In this document: positions 1 to 4,395 of the stretch, one piece after another | How the letters are laid out: every line of letters starts with the position of its first letter | Position numbering within the stretch: the stretch's first letter is position 1 | Assembly: GCA_017449925.1 (NCBI GenBank) | Contig: JAFSYO010000179.1 | Location: 1 to 13,264, forward strand | Origin: Stomatobaculum sp. | GTDB lineage: Bacteria; Bacillota_A; Clostridia; Lachnospirales; Lachnospiraceae | Length of the DNA stretch: 13,264 nucleotides | Reading direction: 5' to 3' | Translations under genes and position numbers: made by a program | Notes under the pieces: model-generated | What the model saw: only the letters and a program-made list of their open reading frames with translations | Told to the model about the DNA's origin: nothing | Databases searched by the model: none

Positions 1-624
1 CGGATTAAATGAGATCTTCTTCTGATCGACCATCTCGAGGAGTTCGGGAATCAGGTTGGTGAGACGGATGAAACGGTGTACCTGATTACGGCTTTCTCCG
101 GTTTCTTTTCCAACTATATCAAGTGTCTGTAACTTCATCCCAAGTTGGGATGAAGTTGAATCATCCTGCAAATCTGTCCGCTCCCCCTGATGTTTCATAG
201 CTTCCAGCTTCATCTTATAAGCAAACGCCCGTTCACTCGGCAGGATGCTTTCCCTTTGCAGATTGCTGTCGACCATGAGCACTGTTGCGGCATCATCGTC
301 CATATCCCTTACAATCACCGGTACTTCCGTAAGGCCGGCGGCTTCCGCAGCGTGCGCCCGGCGGTGGCCGGAGATGATCTCATAGGCTCCGTCCTCTGTC
401 GGCCTAGCGATCAGCGGCGTCAGTACACCGAACTGCGCGATACTCTCTGTTGTCCTCAGCATTGCCTCATCATCCACCACCTTGAAAGGATGGTTTTTAA
501 AAGGAACCAGCTCACTGATAGGAATCTTCTGTACCTTTTCCAGCTGGCTGTCGGCACGGCTCTCATCAGTCTCAAAGATGTCATCGTAACTGCGAAAGCT
601 CACGTTTGCGCCTTTTTTCGGCAT
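1..624 (-). CDS. parB: ParB-family partition protein, C-terminus cut by window edge
   Basis: This encodes a ParB/Spo0J-type DNA-binding partition protein that would load on a centromere-like site and be moved by the ParA encoded just upstream. 208 codons are visible and the frame is still open at base 1. The ParB/Srx-like N-terminal domain spans roughly residues 32-125, with the ISGHRRAHAAE motif (GHRR at 86-89) and a following NLQRE motif. A KorB-like helix-turn-helix follows (GESRNQVHRFIRL, about 176-188). The ATG at 624 overlaps the end of parA by 44 bp and has AAAGAGGTG about 7 nt upstream, so the two are probably translationally coupled. The upstream ATG in the same stretch belongs to the parA frame. 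A perfect palindrome lies inside the gene (131-157). On an ICE, the pair would stabilise the excised, replicating form; that role is inferred. Confidence 0.93.
   Translation of the reverse strand, partial: MPKKGANVSFRSYDDIFETDESRADSQLEKVQKIPISELVPFKNHPFKVVDDEAMLRTTESIAQFGVLTPLIARPTEDGAYEIISGHRRAHAAEAAGLTEVPVIVRDMDDDAATVLMVDSNLQRESILPSERAFAYKMKLEAMKHQGERTDLQDDSTSSQLGMKLQTLDIVGKETGESRNQVHRFIRLTNLIPELLEMVDQKKISFNP
131..157. repeat. Perfect 13+13 bp inverted repeat inside parB, candidate parS
   Basis: The arms are AACTTCATCCCAA and TTGGGATGAAGTT, separated by a single G. It encodes about residues 156-165 of ParB (STSSQLGMKL), between the GHRR domain and the helix-turn-helix. A perfect 27-bp odd palindrome in coding DNA is very unlikely by chance. 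It does not match the Spo0J parS consensus. A ParB binding site is the natural guess, but an mRNA hairpin is an alternative. Confidence 0.6.
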
Positions 625-1408
625 CGTGCATCACCTCTTTCGTCAAAGTTTTGTAAGCCTCCGCAACTTTCCCTTTCGGGTCATGAGCAAAGATGCTTTT
701 CCCTTCCGCACTGATCTCCGCCGCTCGGACCGAACGCGGGATGTCGGTGCCGAACACCCGGATCTTTTCACCATACGTGTCCCGGATTAGCTGGGATATA
801 TCCTTCGCGTCATTGGTCCTGGAATCCACCATGGTGAGGAGGATGCCTTCGATCCGGAGTTTCGGGTTGATCTGCCGCCGGACTTTATTAATGGTTCCCA
901 GCAGCTGTTCCAGACCCTTGGCGGACAGGTAGTTCGCCTGCACCGGGATCAGGACCTGATCCGCCGCCGCCAGGGCATTCACCGTCAGCATCCCGAGGGA
1001 CGGCATGCAGTCCAGAAGGATAAAGTCATAGTCCTTTCTCACAGTATCAAGGTATTGCTTCAGGATCTTCTCCCGGCTCATGGCGTTGACCAGGGATACT
1101 TCTGTTCCCGCAAGCGCGATGTTCGACGGCACCAGGTCCACGCCTTCCGGATGGTGCAGGATCCCTTCTCCAGGAGTAAGCGGCCGGTCATCCATGACCT
1201 TCGCCATCAGGTCAGAAAGCGTGACCGCAAGGTCGTCTGGTTGCGGGTACCCCAGCGCCACGCTGAGGCTTGCCTGCGGATCTGTGTCAATCAGGAGCAC
1301 TTTCTTTCCTTCCATGGCCAACCCAACGCCGAGGTTTTCACAGGTGGTCGTCTTCCCTACACCCCCTTTCTGGTTCGCGACTGCCGTAATCACGGCTTTA
1401 CCGGACAT
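581..1408 (-). CDS. parA: ParA/Soj-family partition ATPase
   Basis: This is a 275-aa ParA-type P-loop ATPase that would bind DNA non-specifically and drive segregation of the ParB-bound element. A deviant Walker A motif (KGGVGKTTT, residues 14-22) lies in the canonical ANQKGGVGKTT context. Walker A' is LLIDTDPQASLS (38-49, Asp41), and a Walker B-like FILLDCMPSLGML follows. Length is normal for chromosomal and ICE Soj-type ParA without an extra N-terminal regulatory domain. The ATG at 1408 has AAAGGGGGTGAT upstream, and this site overlaps the end of the repA continuation, whose TGA is 18 nt away. The 3' end overlaps parB by 44 bp. Gene order rep-parA-parB is typical of RepA_N plasmids and Firmicutes ICEs. 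Confidence 0.96.
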   Translation of the reverse strand: MSGKAVITAVANQKGGVGKTTTCENLGVGLAMEGKKVLLIDTDPQASLSVALGYPQPDDLAVTLSDLMAKVMDDRPLTPGEGILHHPEGVDLVPSNIALAGTEVSLVNAMSREKILKQYLDTVRKDYDFILLDCMPSLGMLTVNALAAADQVLIPVQANYLSAKGLEQLLGTINKVRRQINPKLRIEGILLTMVDSRTNDAKDISQLIRDTYGEKIRVFGTDIPRSVRAAEISAEGKSIFAHDPKGKVAEAYKTLTKEVMHDAEKRRKRELSQLR

Positions 1409-1426
1409 AAGTTATCACCCCCTTTC

Positions 1427-1600
1427 TCAGAAGCTTTCGCCTTCTTCATACCGGTAATCATCAAGTGTAAACGCTTTCTGCTTACGACCGGAGTTATGGT
1501 TCACTTTTGCCTGGTAATAGGAACTGATGGTTCCCGGGGCGTTATAGAGCGCGGCAAGCAGGTACTGTTTAATGTTCCTGACATCGGCAGCATTCTCCTA
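1427..1600 (-). pseudogene. In-frame C-terminal continuation of repA beyond an amber codon
   Basis: Directly after the TAG at 1600-1598 the same frame continues for 56 codons to a TGA at 1429-1427, reading ENAADVRNIKQYLLAALYNA then PGTISSYY and a charged tail. This matches, from memory, the conserved C-terminal block of DUF6017 replication proteins (RNIKQYLLAALxNAP..SSYY), normally fused to the upstream part. It has no start codon or ribosome site of its own. It is therefore either a displaced fragment left by a point mutation to TAG, or made by amber readthrough. Spacing to parA (18 nt) looks like an undisturbed operon. Confidence 0.85.
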
Positions 1601-2383
1601 CATGCAGTCCATCACATAGCCGATATGCAGGGAATTCAGTTTCATGAACCGCCCTTTTACTACTTCCTTTGGCTTATCATCACCGGCGATGCGGATATAT
1701 TCCCGCTTTGAGCAGACCGTATCTACCACCAGGTCGAAGATTTCCATGAGCGTATCCCGCTCATAAGGATATTGTTCCAGAAGGTGGTCCAGCTCCAGCT
1801 GGTCCCTGAAATACACCTGATACCTCAGGCGCTCAGATATCCCATCCCCATCCCATCCGGATAGGATAGGATTCTCTGTATAACTCATATCTGTATCATT
1901 ATTATCAGTATTACTTCCGTGTGATTTTCGAACTTCTTGACGTGTGGTTTTCACATTTCCAGAAGTGTGATTTTCAAACTTCCTGAAGTGTGATGCCGGC
2001 TGCTTTTCCACCGGCTTATCCACAGACTTATCCACATCCCGGATGAAGTTCTTTACATAGATCAGGTTCGGCTTTCCCTGTCCCTGGCGTTTTCTCTCAA
2101 TCAGGCCGCCTTTGGATTCCAGCTCCTCCATCAGCTTCACCGCTTTCTGCTTCCCGCAGTTTAATGTCTCCATGATTTCGTCCAGGGTGCAGATGATATA
2201 GACCCGGCCCAGCTTATCAAGCCACCCGTTTTTCGCGGAAAGGTCCATCCTTTTCAACAGGATCCCGTAAAGGACCTTGGCATCCGTGGATATATTTTTA
2301 AAATCTTCCTTGCTGAAAAGCACCGTGGGGATCCTGATAAAGGAGAACTGGTCCGCCTGGGGACCGTAGAAATAGTCATACAT
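1598..2383 (-). CDS. repA: RepA_N / DUF6017 replication initiator, ended early by in-frame TAG
   Basis: This is the element's replication initiator. Residues about 13-112 match the RepA_N domain of theta-replicating Firmicutes plasmids and ICEs (FSFIRIPTVLFSKEDFKNIS, then a winged-helix part CTLDEIMETLNCGKQKAVKL). A low-complexity linker of about 60 residues follows, whose DNA carries iterons and DnaA boxes. A DUF6017-like region begins at about residue 180 (ERLRYQVYFRDQLELDHLLE). Translation stops after VMDCM at residue 261, in the middle of a conserved block, and the rest continues in frame after the TAG. The ATG at 2383 follows directly on the TGA of the upstream gene, with GGGGGTGG just before it. 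Whether the 261-aa product is active is unknown. RepA_N and origin are the confident parts; the domain boundary of DUF6017 is from memory. Confidence 0.88.
   Translation of the reverse strand: MYDYFYGPQADQFSFIRIPTVLFSKEDFKNISTDAKVLYGILLKRMDLSAKNGWLDKLGRVYIICTLDEIMETLNCGKQKAVKLMEELESKGGLIERKRQGQGKPNLIYVKNFIRDVDKSVDKPVEKQPASHFRKFENHTSGNVKTTRQEVRKSHGSNTDNNDTDMSYTENPILSGWDGDGISERLRYQVYFRDQLELDHLLEQYPYERDTLMEIFDLVVDTVCSKREYIRIAGDDKPKEVVKGRFMKLNSLHIGYVMDCM
1919..1994 (+). repeat. Three full and one partial 23-bp direct repeats (iterons)
   Basis: Copies start at 1919, 1942, 1965 and 1988 (the last one partial), exactly 23 bp apart. Each begins GTGTG(A/G)TTTTC, then has an (A/T)CTTC-like block and a GAA/GAC end. 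The first and third copies are nearly identical; the second is more diverged. They encode the variable linker of RepA in shifting frames, so the protein shows no repeat. Likely role: RepA binding sites of the origin. Confidence 0.75.
2016..2036 (+). promoter_or_regulatory. Two perfect DnaA boxes
   Basis: TTATCCACA occurs at 2016-2024 and 2028-2036, same orientation, 12 bp apart, immediately beside the iterons. Both match the strong DnaA box consensus TTATNCACA exactly. They suggest that host DnaA takes part in opening the element's origin. Confidence 0.75.
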
Positions 2384-2653
2384 TCATACCACCACCCCCA
2401 ATGCAATCTTTTCTTCTCTGAGCGGTTTCTTCCGGTATGCCTTGTTCCTTGTCTTCCCCATGGGGCAGGTTCCGTAGAGGCATTTTCGGTACCGGAATTC
2501 CGGACGGAAGTACGGACATTCCGGACACCTGGGAGGCTGCCTGTTCCGGTCCGGTTTCGGCGGCGTCTCCATGAGCTTTTTCAGCTCCTTAAAGAGCTGT
2601 GCCCGGTCTTCCAGTTCTTTCTTCGTGCCTTCAAGCTTTGTGTACTTACGCAT
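2384..2653 (-). CDS. Small Cys-containing basic protein upstream of repA
   Basis: This 89-aa protein is not assigned to a named family. The N-terminal third is a charged helix (about residues 5-30). The middle holds four cysteines, C43-x2-C46 and C58-x4-C63 (CPECPYF ... CLYGTCPMG), which look like a zinc-binding knuckle. The C-terminal part is basic. It overlaps the gene before it by 8 bp (ATGCGTAA) and its TGA abuts the repA ATG, so it belongs to one operon with repA-parA-parB. A plain guess is a zinc-binding accessory or regulatory protein for replication. No catalytic motif is visible. The ribosome site is GGGAG about 10 nt before the ATG. Confidence 0.8.
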   Translation of the reverse strand: MRKYTKLEGTKKELEDRAQLFKELKKLMETPPKPDRNRQPPRCPECPYFRPEFRYRKCLYGTCPMGKTRNKAYRKKPLREEKIALGVVV

Positions 2654-2891
2654 TGGCCGGCACTCCCTTCTGTCCGAGGACCTTCTTCATGCAAAAGCTG
2701 ACACAGGGGCCGTAGCAGCAGCCTTCGCAGGGGTTCACCGGTTTCGGGGATTCGGCCAGGTAATAGCAGTTCTCCCTGCCGAGGGTACAGCCGACCTTCC
2801 GGTTCTTCCAGAAATAGCACAGGCGGCAGCTTGCCGGGCGGTCCTTATGGTAGCGGACACCGTCGATCAGGATTGTTTTGTTGTTATTCAT
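2646..2891 (-). CDS. Small Cys-rich protein, first gene of the element's rep operon
   Basis: This 81-aa protein carries nine cysteines: C22-x2-C25, C35, C42, then C55, C58, C59, C63 and C67 (NPCEGCCYGPCVSFC). This suggests one or two zinc or iron-sulfur sites. Function not recognised. I start it at the ATG at 2891 (MNNNKTILIDG) because GAGAGGAG lies 5 nt upstream. The frame stays open further upstream to an ATG at 2963, but that start has no comparable ribosome site. The gene overlaps the next one by 8 bp and resembles it in having paired-Cys knuckles, so the two may be related accessory proteins. It is the first gene of the module next to the attachment region. Confidence 0.75.
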   Translation of the reverse strand: MNNNKTILIDGVRYHKDRPASCRLCYFWKNRKVGCTLGRENCYYLAESPKPVNPCEGCCYGPCVSFCMKKVLGQKGVPANA

Positions 2892-3365
2892 GGGATTCTC
2901 CTCTCGTAAGACGTGTTCGTCCCGGGCGATTCCGGAGACGACAAACGCCACCGATGCTTTCATCTCTTCCGAGATCTCATCGATGGCGATATGTAAGAGG
3001 ATATGGAATTGTCTAAAAATGGCGGATGGTAATATCCCTGTTGCCGCTTTGTTAGAAGCAGGCAGATTCTGAGCTAATGGCTTTTAGCAACGCCTTACGA
3101 TACATGTACGCTTATTTCATTTTAAACGCTAACAACACGCACCGCCTGCGTTAGATACCCTTCCGCCGTTATTAGCCAGAAATCAGATCGAAAACGGGTT
3201 TTAGCAAACAGGGGTATTTTTTTAGCAGGAGCCTCTGATCCAGCTAATAAATTTAGCAGGCGGAGCATACCCTTCTCTCAGCATTCACTTTGGAGACAAA
3301 AATAAGCGGAAGTCCGTTTTGCTAAAATCGATGTCGATCTGCTAACGAAATTCCGCTTAATTTCG
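2892..3365. other. Non-coding element end with ten TTAGC/GCTAA motifs (candidate recombinase arm sites)
   Basis: No convincing gene lies here. TTAGC occurs at 3084, 3172, 3201, 3222 and 3253; its complement GCTAA occurs at 3073, 3128, 3243, 3321 and 3341. That is ten sites in about 270 bp where roughly one would be expected by chance. Extended alignment gives a loose TTNTTAGCA(A/G). Both orientations and irregular spacing next to a tRNA attachment site fit arm-type binding sites for an integrase or its accessory factor. A repressor array or a second origin is also possible. The promoter of the Cys-rich/rep operon should lie here, but I see only a weak TAGACA-type -35. Confidence 0.6.
3346..3365 (-). 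repeat. Perfect 7-bp hairpin abutting the tRNA 3' end
   Basis: CGAAATT and AATTTCG flank a 6-nt loop, ending one base before the tRNA. It could shape 3' processing of the precursor or be part of the recombination site. The stem-loop contains TTCCGCTTA (3351-3359), the same nine bases as in the tRNA anticodon arm (3395-3403). No U-tract follows, so it is not a classic terminator. Confidence 0.55.
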
Positions 3366-3439
3366 CGTTCCCGGGGGGATTCGAACCCCCGACCTTCCGC
3401 TTAGGAGGCGGACGCACTATCCTGCTGTGCAACGGAAAC
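3366..3439 (-). tRNA. tRNA-Arg, anticodon CCU
   Basis: A complete 74-nt cloverleaf can be drawn. The acceptor stem is GTTTCCG/CGGGAAC with one G-U pair, the D stem GCAC/GTGC, the anticodon stem TCCGC/GCGGA with loop CTCCTAA, and the T stem GGGGG/CCCCC with loop TTCGAAT. The discriminator base is G and CCA is not encoded. It reads AGG arginine codons. The 3' half faces the integrative element and the 5' half faces the host chromosome, so the present 3' half was probably supplied by the element on integration. The 5' half is repeated exactly at 3658-3697 and 3921-3960. No strong promoter is visible directly upstream. Confidence 0.95.
3400..3439. repeat. att-like core repeat, copy A (inside the intact tRNA-Arg)
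   Basis: This 40-bp segment starts with CTTAGGAGG (the anticodon loop, complement strand) and ends with CGGAAAC (the tRNA 5' end). It is identical to copies B and C. Tyrosine recombinases often cross over in tRNA anticodon loops, where this identity begins. Confidence 0.85.
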
Positions 3440-3516
3440 TTGTTCAATTTTTGGCTTATTTACTGGGTTTTCTAGCCCTCCGAAGCCACCCGGATATTAC
3501 CTGCTTCTGCTAATGG
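3400..3516. repeat. Left copy of a ~117-bp duplicated block
   Basis: The core plus 77 bp of flank matches 3658-3774. The core is 40/40 identical and the flank matches at 62 of 77 positions by hand alignment, including a 29-base identical run (3443-3471) and the terminal GCTAATGG. The flank ends with a GCTAATGG/CTTTTAG pair much like the arm motifs at 3073-3088. Confidence 0.8.
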
Positions 3517-3549
3517 ACTTTTAGAAATCCGTCCATTTGTGAAAACGTA

Positions 3550-3572
3550 CCTTACGCCATTTTGGCGTAAGG
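3550..3572. repeat. Perfect 10-bp stem-loop in the spacer between core copies A and B
   Basis: CCTTACGCCA and TGGCGTAAGG are separated by TTT. A degraded version (CCTAACGCC..GGGTAGCGG) occurs at the corresponding place in the next spacer, about 3809-3832, so the hairpin belongs to the duplicated unit. No T-run follows on either strand, so it is probably not a terminator. Confidence 0.6.
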
Positions 3573-3657
3573 TGAATTCTGCATTTCCCACAGTTCCGGC
3601 CCGATTCGAACTCCGCACAATTTTGTCGTTCAAAATCAGCGTCATGTGCCCCTTATC

Positions 3658-3697
3658 CTTAGGAGGCGGACGCACTATCCTGCTGTGCAACGGAAAC
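3658..3697. repeat. att-like core repeat, copy B (tRNA-Arg 5' half only)
   Basis: An exact copy of the 40-bp core. The tRNA 3' half is not intact beside it. A T-arm-like GATTCGAAC preceded by GTTCCGGCC is found about 40-55 bp away (around 3594-3612), but the anticodon stem partner is missing. It cannot fold as a functional tRNA. Confidence 0.85.
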
Positions 3698-3774
3698 GTA
3701 TTCAATTTTTGGCTTATTTACTGGGTTTTTCGACCCTCCGGAGCCACCCGGCGAAGCTCTGTTTCAGCTAATGG
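3658..3774. repeat. Right copy of the ~117-bp duplicated block
   Basis: Partner of 3400-3516: the core is identical and the flank matches at 62 of 77 positions. The unit length A to B is 258 bp and B to C is 263 bp, so the locus is an imperfect tandem array. Confidence 0.8.
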
Positions 3775-3920
3775 ATCCTCTCTCGAGCCATCCATTATGT
3801 ACCTATCACCCTAACGCCTTTTCGGGTAGCGGTTTTGCCGGATATTTCGCGCCGTTAAGCCACGGAACCGGCTCAGATCTGTAAAATCTTGCCGAAAACC
3901 GTCGAACGGCCATCCATTTC

Positions 3921-3960
3921 CTTAGGAGGCGGACGCACTATCCTGCTGTGCAACGGAAAC
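3921..3960. repeat. att-like core repeat, copy C (tRNA-Arg 5' half with the likely native promoter)
   Basis: An exact copy of the 40-bp core, without the 77-bp flank seen beside A and B. A near-consensus promoter instead lies directly upstream (3979-4007), correctly spaced for a tRNA gene. This makes C the best candidate for the original 5' end of the chromosomal tRNA gene. The 3' half is absent. Confidence 0.85.
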
Positions 3961-3978
3961 AAATTTTGTACAGGGCAA

Positions 3979-4007
3979 AGTATAGCACGAAATTTGTGTG
4001 AAAACAA
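3979..4007 (-). promoter_or_regulatory. Predicted tRNA promoter upstream of core copy C
   Basis: On the minus strand TTGTTT and TATACT are separated by 17 bp, with TGC just before the -10. Transcription would start about 12 nt before the tRNA 5' end of copy C. The intact tRNA-Arg lies 521 bp further downstream on the same strand. Confidence 0.65.
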
Positions 4008-4019
4008 GCGGAACTCTGT

Positions 4020-4043
4020 CCCCGGCCTTTGGCCGGGGCTTTT
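4020..4043 (+). terminator. GC-rich hairpin between DUF454 gene and tRNA locus
   Basis: CCCCGGCC-TTT-GGCCGGGG, followed on the plus strand by CTTTT. The T-run faces away from the minus-strand genes. For the DUF454 gene it would be a hairpin without a U-tract, and no plus-strand gene precedes it. It may still act as a transcript end or insulator. Confidence 0.4.
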
Positions 4044-4062
4044 CCCGTCATCCCCCAAAATA

Positions 4063-4302
4063 TTATTCTTCGTTTTCTCCTGCCAGCTTTTTAAGCATAG
4101 GGTTCTTTTTTAAAACTGGTTCTGCATACTGCTGGTACAGCTTTTTATCCTTGATCCATCGGGAAAACTTCGTTGATCCTTTCATAAGCAAAAGCATTCC
4201 CGCGACTAAAAAGGGCACCTGGGGGATCACCGGCAGCAAGAGACCTACCGCGCCCAGTATCAGGAACAGGATCCCCAGAATTAGGCAAATCATTTTTTTC
4301 AT
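4063..4302 (-). CDS. Short DUF454 (YbaN-like) membrane protein
   Basis: This 79-aa protein has a hydrophobic N-terminus (about residues 4-40) that makes one long or two short membrane helices, with the family signature GLLLPVIPQVPFLVAGMLLL. A charged region follows (STKFSRWIKDKKLYQQYAEPVLKK). DUF454 proteins such as E. coli YbaN are about 115-125 aa with further helices at the C-terminus; these are missing here, so this is a short form or a truncated gene. The start at 4302 has no clear ribosome site (GACAACT precedes it), and ATG at 4293 is an alternative. It lies downstream of the asr terminator, so it may be transcribed weakly by readthrough. Function of the family is unknown. Confidence 0.7.
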   Translation of the reverse strand: MKKMICLILGILFLILGAVGLLLPVIPQVPFLVAGMLLLMKGSTKFSRWIKDKKLYQQYAEPVLKKNPMLKKLAGENEE

Positions 4303-4330
4303 AGTTGTCGGCAGTTTCTCGGTTTTCTGA

Positions 4331-4364
4331 GAGAAAGAAATGACCGGGCCCGGAGGCCCGGTCA
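4331..4364 (-). terminator. Rho-independent terminator after asrC
   Basis: On the minus strand TGACCGGGCC and GGCCCGGTCA form a 10-bp stem with a four-base loop, followed by TTTCTTTCTC. It lies about 30 bp after the asrC stop and would end the asrABC transcript. Confidence 0.88.
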
Positions 4365-4395
4365 GGCAGGGTTATTATGCTTAAAACACTCAGTT

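Larger units (their letters stand above)
1870..2040. other. Predicted replication origin (oriV) inside repA
   Basis: Three signals lie side by side: two DnaA boxes (2016-2036), a 23-bp iteron array (1919-1994) and an AT-rich stretch (about 1871-1918) that could be the unwinding element. RepA_N plasmids are known to carry their origin within the rep coding sequence, so the location fits the family. The iteron period of 23 bp is not a multiple of three. Each copy is therefore read in a different frame, which argues for selection on DNA rather than protein. Confidence 0.7.

Noticed and set aside
1..1408. Canonical Spo0J parS site near parAB
   Set aside because: No TGTTNCACGTGAAACA-like sequence was seen. 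The palindrome at 131-157 is reported instead as a non-canonical candidate.
1427..1600. Programmed frameshift in repA
   Set aside because: The conserved C-terminus continues in the same frame directly after the TAG, so no shift is needed. The issue is a stop codon only.
2892..2963. N-terminal extension of the first Cys-rich protein to the ATG at 2963
   Set aside because: The ATG at 2891 has GAGAGGAG at ideal distance; the upstream ATG has none.
2878..3072. Small plus-strand frame ending ...VAALLEAGRF
   Set aside because: No ribosome site, no recognised family, and half of it overlaps the supported Cys-rich gene on the other strand. It could be an excisionase-sized gene but nothing supports it.
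3658..3960. Copies B and C as additional functional tRNA-Arg genes
   Set aside because: Neither has a 3' half that can pair with the acceptor and anticodon stems. B keeps only a misplaced T-arm-like stretch.
3400..3960. CRISPR array
   Set aside because: Repeats are exact parts of a tRNA, spacers are about 220 bp, and no cas genes are present.
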